From the NCBI GenBank assembly GCA_037133755.1, contig JBAXNN010000001.1, positions 124,001 through 188,000 of the forward strand: 64,000 bases of DNA, read 5' to 3'. Both the position numbers and the translations under genes were made by a program. Numbering within the stretch: the first letter of the stretch is position 1; each line of letters starts with the position of its first letter. This DNA is from F1-60-MAGs149 sp037133755 (GTDB lineage Bacteria > Actinomycetota > Thermoleophilia > Gaiellales > F1-60-MAGs149). The notes under the pieces were generated by a model that made no database searches, had not been told where the DNA came from, and saw nothing but the letters and a program-made list of their open reading frames with translations. This document shows, piece after piece, positions 53,630 through 61,026 of this stretch.

Positions 53630-55636
53630 TCAGCCGGTGACGCCCGGCAGAGCCGGCGGGGGCGACACCACGACGGTGCGTGTCGTCGTGCGCGCAGTGC
53701 CACCGGTCGGCGTGAAGGTCGTCGTGACGACCACGGCACGGCGCGTGGCGACGGCCTCGAGGTGGCAGATCAGCGTCACGGTCGTCGCGCGGGTCACCGT
53801 CTCGGTCGCAGTGCAGGCCGCACGCCGCGCCGATGACACCCGGCGATACACGCCACGCTGCGTGACACGACCAGCCGAAGGGAGGCGGATGCTGGTGATG
53901 ATCGACGTACCGACGGTCCGCGACGACAGAGCACGAAACCGATTCGACGGCGGCGTCGGAGCGGCAGCGGTCGCCGTCGGCGTGGATGCGGTGGTCGCCG
54001 CCGCCGCGCCGGGAGTCGTCGGAGCCGCGCTATCGACGGTGAACGTCGCCGTCGCACTGGTCGCACCGGTGATCGTCACGCTGCACGTCGTCGAGGTACC
54101 CGTACAGGCTCCGCTCCAGCCCGCGAACGTCGAACCGCTGGCCGGCGTGGCCGTGAGCGTCACCGTGCTCGACAGCGTGAACGAGGCACTGCAGGTTGCC
54201 CCGCAGCTGATCCCGGCCAGTGACGAGACCACCGAGCCACTGCCGCTACCGGCAGTGGAAACGATGAGCAAGGCGCTCGTCGGGGCAGCGCGGGTGACGG
54301 CCTGGATCAACCCCGAGCCCACTTCGCCCCAGACAACGGTCGTGGCTCCGTCAGGCGCGACGGCGATCTGAGGGTACCGGGCGTCCAGTCCCGCAGCGGA
54401 GAGGTCCGCAGGGGGATCAGCCACAGGATCGGGCCAGCTACCGCCTGCAGGGCGCGTTGCGGCCTGGACGGTGTGCGCCGAGTAGACATCTTCGTGCGCC
54501 CACACGACCGTTGTTGACCCGTCAAACGCGATCGCGATCTGGGGGTTTTGGGCATCCTCAAGCGTCACGTAGAGCTCGGACGATGTGCCCCAGGTGTTCG
54601 ACCCGGCAGGGCGGGTAGCAGCCTGGATGGAGTTGACCGCGAAGCCGTCAGTGTTGTGCCACACGACCGTTGCGGACCCATCGGACGCGATCGCGAGCTT
54701 GGGGTATCGGGCATCCTCACCCATCGCAGAGAGGACGGCCGGTATGCCCCAGGTGTTCGACCCGGCGGGGCGGGTGGCAGCCTGAATGGAGTTAACCGAG
54801 AGGCCGTCTTGGCGCTGCCACACGACCGTGGCGGTTCCGTCGGATGCGATCGCGATCTGGGGGTTCTGCGCATCCTCACCCGTCGCGGAGAGGACGGCCG
54901 GTGCGCCCCAGGTGTTCGATCCGGCAGGGCGGGTGGCAGCCTGGATGGAGTACCCCGAGGGGCCCTCGGAGTGCTGCCACACGACCGTTGCGGACCCATC
55001 GGACGCGATTGCGATCTCGGAGTAGAAGGAGATCTCGCCCACCACGGAGAGGTTCACGGGAGTGTCAACCGCAGGGTCGGGCCAGCTGCCCCCTGCGGGG
55101 CGCGTTGCGGCCTGGATGACGTAGCCGCCGGAGCCGTCGTCGGCGTACCACACGGCAGTTGCGGCGCCGTCGGCCGCAATAGCGATCTGGGGTAGATAGG
55201 CAAACGTACTCACCATGGAGATTTCCACGGGAGGACCCCAGGTGTTCGAGCCGGCGGGGCGGGTAGCAGCACAGATGCGGTCGTCGCTTGCCCAGATGGC
55301 CGTGGCCGATCCGTCGGCCGCAATAGCGATCTGGGGGTATGTGTTGTTCTGCCCCGTCACCGAGAGGACGTCCAACGTGCCCCACGTATTCGATCCGGCA
55401 GGGCGCGTGGCGGCCTGGATGATGTAGTTCGTGCCGTCGAAGTGGGACCAGACTGCCGTGGCGGCTCCATCGGGCGCGACGGCGATCTGCTGACTGCTAT
55501 TCCCAGTCGTCGCGGCAACGTCAACGGGCGCACCCCACGTGACTGCCTCGGCCGACGACGACGACGCGAGGACGACGGCCATCGACACGGCGAATGCGAG
55601 TGCGGCGATGACGGTCGCCGCCGAAGGCTTCTTCAT
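53630..55636 (-). CDS. Module B secreted surface protein with 53-residue repeats
   Basis: 668 residues. Leader MKKPSAATVIAALAFAVSMA to about 33. Residues about 35-450 hold seven to eight repeats of ~53 residues (PQIAIASDGSATVVW...VNSIQAATRPAGSNTWG), likely a beta-propeller. About 455-540 is a Listeria-Bacteroides-type repeat domain (GWSGACTG, CSVTITGATSATATF). A Thr/Ala-rich linker and a basic beta-rich C-terminal domain (about 565-668) follow, similar in character to the end of the 10088-12427 protein. Start 55636 is set by TACGTT seven bases upstream. Divergent from the module B regulator. Confidence 0.8.
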   Translation of the reverse strand: MKKPSAATVIAALAFAVSMAVVLASSSSAEAVTWGAPVDVAATTGNSSQQIAVAPDGAATAVWSHFDGTNYIIQAATRPAGSNTWGTLDVLSVTGQNNTYPQIAIAADGSATAIWASDDRICAATRPAGSNTWGPPVEISMVSTFAYLPQIAIAADGAATAVWYADDGSGGYVIQAATRPAGGSWPDPAVDTPVNLSVVGEISFYSEIAIASDGSATVVWQHSEGPSGYSIQAATRPAGSNTWGAPAVLSATGEDAQNPQIAIASDGTATVVWQRQDGLSVNSIQAATRPAGSNTWGIPAVLSAMGEDARYPKLAIASDGSATVVWHNTDGFAVNSIQAATRPAGSNTWGTSSELYVTLEDAQNPQIAIAFDGSTTVVWAHEDVYSAHTVQAATRPAGGSWPDPVADPPADLSAAGLDARYPQIAVAPDGATTVVWGEVGSGLIQAVTRAAPTSALLIVSTAGSGSGSVVSSLAGISCGATCSASFTLSSTVTLTATPASGSTFAGWSGACTGTSTTCSVTITGATSATATFTVDSAAPTTPGAAAATTASTPTATAAAPTPPSNRFRALSSRTVGTSIITSIRLPSAGRVTQRGVYRRVSSARRAACTATETVTRATTVTLICHLEAVATRRAVVVTTTFTPTGGTARTTTRTVVVSPPPALPGVTG
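54540..55430 (-). repeat. In-gene direct repeats of about 159 bases
   Basis: Near-identical blocks (for example CCCCAGGTGTTCGA near 54588, 54747 and 54905) recur every 158-159 bases and encode the 53-residue repeat of the module B surface protein. DNA-level identity shows recent expansion or gene conversion. Confidence 0.8.
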
Positions 55637-55677
55637 GCGCGCCAACGTACGCGCGCGCTATAAGCCGCACGCGAAGG

Positions 55678-55756
55678 TGTCGTACTTCCCGCCCCACCAG
55701 CAGCCGCAAGTGTCGTACTTACCGCCCCCCGTCGTGCTCTGGGTTGGTCGTAGACT
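55678..55756. promoter_or_regulatory. Module B divergent operator pair and promoters
   Basis: TGT-N5-T-N-(A/C)CC sites at 55678 and 55711 (33 bases apart). The first is 29 bases from the minus -10 TACGTT (55649-55644). The second is 40 bases from the plus -10 TAGACT (55751-55756), which is 11 bases (one helical turn) more than in modules A, C and D. TAGACT is nine bases before the ATG at 55766. Confidence 0.7.
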
Positions 55757-55765
55757 GCTCGCATG

Positions 55766-56413
55766 ATGCTGCGCGTGCTGCTGATCGAGGACGAGGACCT
55801 CCTTCGCCTCGCCCTTGCCTCCATGCTGCCCGACGAGACGATCGAGGTCGTCGGGGCGTTCGCGGATGGCGCGAGCGCCGTGGAGGCCGCGAAGACGACC
55901 GATTTCGACGTGCTCGTCACCGACCTCGACCTGGGGAACGAGCAGGCGCCGAACGGCATCGTTGTCGCCAACGTCCTGCGTCGCACAAAGCCCGACATCG
56001 GCATCGTGCTGCTGACGTCGTATGCGGATCCGCGGCTCGTCGGCGCCAAGCTCAACCAAGTGCCCGACCGCACTGAGTACATCCGCAAGCAGTCGGTGCG
56101 GGACATGGACGCGCTGCGCGCCGCGATTCGCCGCGCGGCATACGCCCACACCGACGTGATGACGCCGCTGCCCGAGGTCGAATTGACCGATGGGCAGATC
56201 GAGACGATGCGACTCGTCGCGCAAGGGCTCACCAACAGCGAGATCGCGCGCCAGCGCGTCGTGTCGGAGCGCACCGTCGAGAAGTCGATCCAGCGGATCG
56301 CACAGGTGCTCGGCGCGACCGGGGACTCGACGACCAACACGCGCGTGCTGCTCGTGCGCGCGTACTTCGAGCTCGCCGGGGGCAAGGGTGCCCAAGACAA
56401 GCTCCCGTCCTAG
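55766..56413 (+). CDS. Module B NarL/LuxR-type response regulator
   Basis: 215 residues. Receiver with IEDED acidic patch, Asp53 in VLVTDLDL, LLTSYAD and a lysine in YIRKQSV. The helix-turn-helix is TDGQIETMRLVAQGLTNSEI with recognition region SERTVEKSIQRIA. The second of two adjacent ATG codons (55766) is chosen: it gives the same 215-residue length and the same nine-base distance from TAGACT as the other modules. Overlaps its kinase gene by 26 bases. Predicted to control both 53630-55636 and 48862-53460. Confidence 0.9.
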   Translation: MLRVLLIEDEDLLRLALASMLPDETIEVVGAFADGASAVEAAKTTDFDVLVTDLDLGNEQAPNGIVVANVLRRTKPDIGIVLLTSYADPRLVGAKLNQVPDRTEYIRKQSVRDMDALRAAIRRAAYAHTDVMTPLPEVELTDGQIETMRLVAQGLTNSEIARQRVVSERTVEKSIQRIAQVLGATGDSTTNTRVLLVRAYFELAGGKGAQDKLPS

Positions 56414-58097
56414 CGCGCGCGAGCTGCTGGGTGGCCGCTGGGCGATCTCGGTCCGCGGCTGGCTGATCCTCTCTGTCGTCACCGTGATCAGCGCGATCGG
56501 GATCCGAGCGCAGTTGGGCGTCTCGACGCCGGCCGCGGCAGCGTTCACGCTCGCGTTCTGGCTGCTGGCGACAGCCATGTTCGTGGCTGCGCACCTGACC
56601 ATCTTCCGTAACCGCCGCACCAAGCCCGTCCACATCGCGTGGCTGATCGCGTTCGCCATCAGCATTGGGATCGTGCGCGTGGCCGTGGCGTTTGCCGTCC
56701 CCGAGATCCGTGCCGCGCTGGGCGATGGCTGGCCGGGCGCATTCACAGCCGTCGTCTCCTTCGTCCCGGGCACAGTGCTGCTCGTCGTGCTGGTCGCGTA
56801 CCTCCTCGCCGTGACCGACTGGTACGCCTCCGAGCGCATACGGCTTCTGCACTTCGAGATCGACGCCGAAGCCGCGCGCCTGCGTGCCATCGGCGCGCTC
56901 AATGCCGCGCGCTCGGTGATCACCACCCGCATTCAAACAGCGCTCGAGGGCCAGCTGAGCGAACTCGAACGCGCCGCCAAGGTCGATGACGCCGACGTGC
57001 GCCTCTCCGACGTGCTCCTCGACACCGCCGTCGGGTACGTGCGCCCCGAGAGCCACCGGCTCTGGCAGGAGCGCGATCCCGCCCTGCGCCGCGGCACCCT
57101 TGCCGACGTCGAACGAGCGAGCCTCTCCGCCCCCCTGCCGATCGCGCTGCCCTTCGCGCTGTGGGCGGTCGTCATCGTCCCCGTGGCCATGGTGCGCTTC
57201 GGCGCCGGACACGGAATGTTGAGCGCACTCGCCGTGCTGACCGCCATGGCCGTGCTCTATCCGCTCGGTCGCGCTGCCGTCCGCCGCTACACGCCCGCAC
57301 CACGCTATATCCGCGCGCGCCTGCTCACGCTCGTGTTCATGGCGGGCGCCGCCCTCGCCGGACCAGGCACGACGCTGCTGGGTGGGGCGAACACCACGCT
57401 GCAGCTGCAGCAGATCATGGCCGCCTTGATGATCGTCGTCGCGACGATCGCCGTCAGCTGGGCCCAGGCCGCACTCCGCGCGCAGGATGCGCGTCTGCGC
57501 TCCCTGCGCTCCCATGCCGAGGAGGCCGACTTCGAGCGCCTCGCGCTCGAGGCCGCGACCGAGCAGATGCAGCGCGAGCTCGCGCTCTATCTCCACGGCA
57601 CGGTGCAGGCCGGCCTCGTGGCGTCGGCGTACTCGATCCAGGACGCCGCCAATCGCGGCGACTCCGAGGCGCTCGAGACGGCGATCGCCGACGCCCGCTC
57701 CGCCATCGCGCAGCTGGGCAATGACGACGAGCGCGCGGCGATGGTCGACTTCGCCGAGCTGTCGCAGCGGTTTGACGCGAAGTGGCGCGGCATGATCGCG
57801 ATCACCTGGGAGCTGCCAGGCGAGGCGACGACCGACGTGGCGCTGCAGCGCGTCAGCGACGTGGTGCAGGAGTGCCTCGCCAACGCCACGATCCACGGTG
57901 CCGCGACGGAGGCGACCGTGCGCGTCGTCGTCGAGGACGACAGCGCGATCGTCGAGGTCACCGACGACGGCACCGGTGTCGGTGACGGCAAGCCCGGCCT
58001 CGGCAGCGCCGTCCTCAACGAGGCGACGGGCGGCCGATGGACGATCGCGTCGATGCCGACCGGTGGCGCGCAGGTGCGCGCCGTCGTGCCGGTCTAG
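56388..58097 (+). CDS. Module B multi-pass sensor histidine kinase
   Basis: 569 residues from GTG 56388, with the same 4-helix, linker, 4-helix, kinase plan as module A. H-box LYLHGTVQAGLVASA, N-box QECLANATIHGAA, G-box DGKPGLGSAVLNEAT. Its TAG stop overlaps the stop of the convergent module C surface gene by four bases (58094-58097), leaving no room for a terminator between them. Confidence 0.9.
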   Translation: MPKTSSRPSARELLGGRWAISVRGWLILSVVTVISAIGIRAQLGVSTPAAAAFTLAFWLLATAMFVAAHLTIFRNRRTKPVHIAWLIAFAISIGIVRVAVAFAVPEIRAALGDGWPGAFTAVVSFVPGTVLLVVLVAYLLAVTDWYASERIRLLHFEIDAEAARLRAIGALNAARSVITTRIQTALEGQLSELERAAKVDDADVRLSDVLLDTAVGYVRPESHRLWQERDPALRRGTLADVERASLSAPLPIALPFALWAVVIVPVAMVRFGAGHGMLSALAVLTAMAVLYPLGRAAVRRYTPAPRYIRARLLTLVFMAGAALAGPGTTLLGGANTTLQLQQIMAALMIVVATIAVSWAQAALRAQDARLRSLRSHAEEADFERLALEAATEQMQRELALYLHGTVQAGLVASAYSIQDAANRGDSEALETAIADARSAIAQLGNDDERAAMVDFAELSQRFDAKWRGMIAITWELPGEATTDVALQRVSDVVQECLANATIHGAATEATVRVVVEDDSAIVEVTDDGTGVGDGKPGLGSAVLNEATGGRWTIASMPTGGAQVRAVVPV

Positions 58098-60262
58098 CCG
58101 ACCTTGATCTTGATCGTCCGCAGCTTGGTCGTACCGTTGGCGCGCTTGACCTTCACCTGCACCTTGTAGGTACCGGGTACCGTCGCGACGAGCTTGCCAT
58201 TGACGACCTTGAGGCCCGCCGGCAACGCATCGGGCACGTACTCGACCTTGGACGTCGAGCGGACCCAGATGTTCGCACCGCGGAGGAGATCCGCGCCTGC
58301 AGCCGGCACGGCTGCGGCTAGATTCGCCTCACCACGCGTCTCGCCGACGGTGATGCCCGGCGCCGGCGAGAACACCTGGGGTGTCTCCGGCGAAGGCTCT
58401 GCCACCGGCGTGACGACTGGTGCGACCGGCGCAGCCGGTGTCGGCACGCGAATCGACGAAGCGCTCGTGGATTCCTGCGAGTCGACGCGATTCGTACCCG
58501 TTACGCGCACACGCAGGTACCGGCCCGCGTCCGCTGCGGCGACGATGTAGGTGTTCGTCGCGGCACCCGTGCCGGGAGCCGTCTGCCACGTTGAGCCGTC
58601 CACAGACGATTCCCATGCGTAGGCGTAACCCGTGGCGAAATCCCACGTGCCCGTCGAGGCCGTCAGCGTGGAGCCGATCGTGACCGTGCCCGTGATCGCC
58701 GGCACCTCCGTCGGCGACGGCGGGAGGATGTCGACAAGCGTCTGCGTGTACGCCGTCGCGACGTTTGAGCCGCCGTCGTTCGTTGCCGTCACCTGCGCCC
58801 GCAGGTACTTGTTGTCGTCGGTCATGTCCACGTCGTACGTCGCCGAATCCGCGCCGTCACCGAGCGCGGGCTCCCACGTATCCGGAGCCCCGGAGGCCGA
58901 CACCTGCCACGCATACGCGTACGCCGTTGGCTGCTGCTGCGATGCCCATGAACCTGTATCGACCGACAGCGTTTCGCCGACCTGGACCGTGCCCGTCAGC
59001 TGTGGCGTGACGCTGCTGACCGGCGCCACCGGCAGCACCGCATTGGTCGCCATCGAGTACCCGACCGTGGCGCCGCCGTCGTTGGTCGCCGTCACCTTGA
59101 CGCGCAGGAACTGGGCGTACTCGGCGGCAGCCGGGTAGTAGCTCGCCGTCGCGGTGCCCGTGCCCGCACCTGTCACCCAGCCGGACTCGCCGTTCGGCGA
59201 TACCTGCCAGAGGTAGGTATACCCGCTGGCGTCGGCCGGCGGATTCATCCACGTCCCGGTCCCTGCCGAGAGCACCACATCAACCTTGGGCGTGCCGGTG
59301 ATCGCCGGCGCCACCGTGTTGATCGGCGACGGTAGCGGCAGCAGCTTGGCCGTACCGCCAACGACCTTCAGCTGCGCGTGCTCGTTGCTCGAGGAGATAC
59401 CAGCGCCGGTGATCAGACTCGAGTTCGCGTTGGCACCGCTGAGATCGGCGCGGCCGATCGCACCGCCGCCACTACGCCGCGCCCAGTAGATCGAGCTGCC
59501 GGTCACCGTCACACCGAACGTGTCCGAGCCGGAGCTGAGCCACGAAGCATTCGAGCCGGTGCCATTGAGTTTCGCCCGCCCGATGGTCGTACCGTTGTTG
59601 ATGGCCCAGTAGACGTGCCGGCCATCGACGTCGATGCTGCGCACATCGCCGACACACAGGCTGAAGTTCGGATCGACGCCACTCCCGTCGATGTGGTAAC
59701 GCTGCATGCAGCTGTACACGCCCGTGTTCCCCACGTACAGCCAGTCATCACCCGCCGCGATCGCAGTCGTGTAACTGTCGTTCGGACCTGCGGGCGTCGC
59801 CGTGAAGTTCAAGATCGGATTCGTGCCCGCGACATCCACCCTGCCGAGCCGGCTCGTGTTCATGCACGCCCAGTAGACGTATAGATCCGTCGCGTAGATG
59901 CCGCCGACCCCCAGGCCCCCACACCCGGTGGCGACGAGCGTCGACGAGCTGCCCGTGCCATCGAGCCGCATCTGGCAGATGTCGCTGTTGGAACGGCTGT
60001 AGTACATGGTGCTGTTCGCAGACCAGCTCCAGTCGCCGTTGCAGCCGGTGCTGACCGCATTGTTCGGGCTGCCCGATAGCACGCCCGTGGCGTCATCGAT
60101 CTCCTGCGTGCCGACCGACGAGTTGCCCGCCCAGTAGATGGAGGCCGCCGATGCCTGTGCGACTGAGCATGTGAGCAGTCCGCACAGAGCGAGGACGCCC
60201 ACGAGGACAGGGCGGTGAAGCCGTGGGCGGAGAACGGCAGAGAACGACAAGAAACGCGGCAT
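58094..60262 (-). CDS. Module C secreted surface protein, propeller plus Ig-like repeats
   Basis: 722 residues. Unlike its paralogs it has a different leader (MPRFLSFSAVLRPRLHRPVL..., signal peptide to about 42). A YWTD-like propeller (about 43-300) and three Ig-like modules (about 305-600: ITGTVQVGETLSVDTGSW etc.) precede the same ~100-residue C-terminus as the giant protein (VFSPAPGITVGETRGEA to KIKVG). That region contains a PAGLKVVNGKLVATVPGTYK stretch like putative-Ig (He_PIG) domains. TAGCGT lies six bases before the ATG. Divergent from the module C regulator. Confidence 0.8.
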   Translation of the reverse strand: MPRFLSFSAVLRPRLHRPVLVGVLALCGLLTCSVAQASAASIYWAGNSSVGTQEIDDATGVLSGSPNNAVSTGCNGDWSWSANSTMYYSRSNSDICQMRLDGTGSSSTLVATGCGGLGVGGIYATDLYVYWACMNTSRLGRVDVAGTNPILNFTATPAGPNDSYTTAIAAGDDWLYVGNTGVYSCMQRYHIDGSGVDPNFSLCVGDVRSIDVDGRHVYWAINNGTTIGRAKLNGTGSNASWLSSGSDTFGVTVTGSSIYWARRSGGGAIGRADLSGANANSSLITGAGISSSNEHAQLKVVGGTAKLLPLPSPINTVAPAITGTPKVDVVLSAGTGTWMNPPADASGYTYLWQVSPNGESGWVTGAGTGTATASYYPAAAEYAQFLRVKVTATNDGGATVGYSMATNAVLPVAPVSSVTPQLTGTVQVGETLSVDTGSWASQQQPTAYAYAWQVSASGAPDTWEPALGDGADSATYDVDMTDDNKYLRAQVTATNDGGSNVATAYTQTLVDILPPSPTEVPAITGTVTIGSTLTASTGTWDFATGYAYAWESSVDGSTWQTAPGTGAATNTYIVAAADAGRYLRVRVTGTNRVDSQESTSASSIRVPTPAAPVAPVVTPVAEPSPETPQVFSPAPGITVGETRGEANLAAAVPAAGADLLRGANIWVRSTSKVEYVPDALPAGLKVVNGKLVATVPGTYKVQVKVKRANGTTKLRTIKIKVG

Positions 60263-60302
60263 TCGTCCACGCTAAGCCACGTCCCGCATCTGCTGACCGA
60301 CC

Positions 60303-60369
60303 TGTCGTACTGCCCGTATCGCGCCTCGAGCGTGTGTCGTACTGCCCGTATCTGTCACTGACCTAGACT
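60303..60369. promoter_or_regulatory. Module C divergent operator pair and promoters
   Basis: Two identical 18-base sites TGTCGTACTGCCCGTATC at 60303 and 60335, 32 bases apart. The first is 29 bases from the minus -10 TAGCGT (60274-60269). The second is 29 bases from the plus -10 TAGACT (60364-60369), nine bases before the regulator ATG. Confidence 0.72.
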
Positions 60370-60378
60370 GGCTCCACG

Positions 60379-61026
60379 ATGCTGCGCGTGCTTCTACTCG
60401 AGGACGAAGCCCTGCTGCTGATGATGCTCGCGTCCACGCTGCCCGACGAGACGATGACCGTCGTCGGCGCATTCGAGGACGCCAAGAGCGCGGTTGCCGC
60501 GGCGGCCGAGACGCCGTTCGACGTGCTCGTCACCGACCTCAACCTGACCGCCGGTCTCGGCCCGAACGGCATCGTCGTCGCCAACGTCATCCGGCGCGCG
60601 CATCCGGAGGCCGGCATCGTGATGCTCACGTCCTATGCCGATCCGCGGCTCGTCGGCGCGAAGCTCGAGCAGGTGCCCGACCGAACGGAGTACGTCCGCA
60701 AACACGACGTGCGCGACATCGAGGTGCTGCGTGCCGTGATTCGCCGGGCCGCCTACGGCTCCCTCGATCGCCTGGCCGACCTGCCGGCGATCGAACTCAC
60801 CGACACGCAGGTCGAGACGATGCGACTTGTCGCCCAGGGCCTCAGCAATGCCGAGATTGCACGGCTGCGCGTCGTGTCCGAGCGCGCCGTCGAGCAGACG
60901 GTCAACCGGATCGCCCGCAGCCTTGGCTGCGGCAACGACTCGAGCGTCAACTCGCGGGCGCAGATCGTCCGCGCGTACTACGAGCTGACTGGCAGCGGCG
61001 GTGCCCACAACTCTCTCTCGTCCTAG
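60379..61026 (+). CDS. Module C NarL/LuxR-type response regulator
   Basis: 215 residues; receiver with LLEDEA, Asp53 in VLVTDLNL, MLTSYAD, and a lysine in YVRKHDV. The helix-turn-helix is TDTQVETMRLVAQGLSNAEI with recognition region SERAVEQTVNRIA. The first ~70 codons are nearly identical at DNA level to the module D regulator, pointing to recent duplication. Leaderless-type start. Confidence 0.9.
   Translation: MLRVLLLEDEALLLMMLASTLPDETMTVVGAFEDAKSAVAAAAETPFDVLVTDLNLTAGLGPNGIVVANVIRRAHPEAGIVMLTSYADPRLVGAKLEQVPDRTEYVRKHDVRDIEVLRAVIRRAAYGSLDRLADLPAIELTDTQVETMRLVAQGLSNAEIARLRVVSERAVEQTVNRIARSLGCGNDSSVNSRAQIVRAYYELTGSGGAHNSLSS

Noticed and set aside
54540..55430. Regular 159-base repeats considered as a CRISPR-like array
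   Set aside because: The period is far too long, spacers are not unique, and the frame is open and codes for a repeated protein motif behind a signal peptide.
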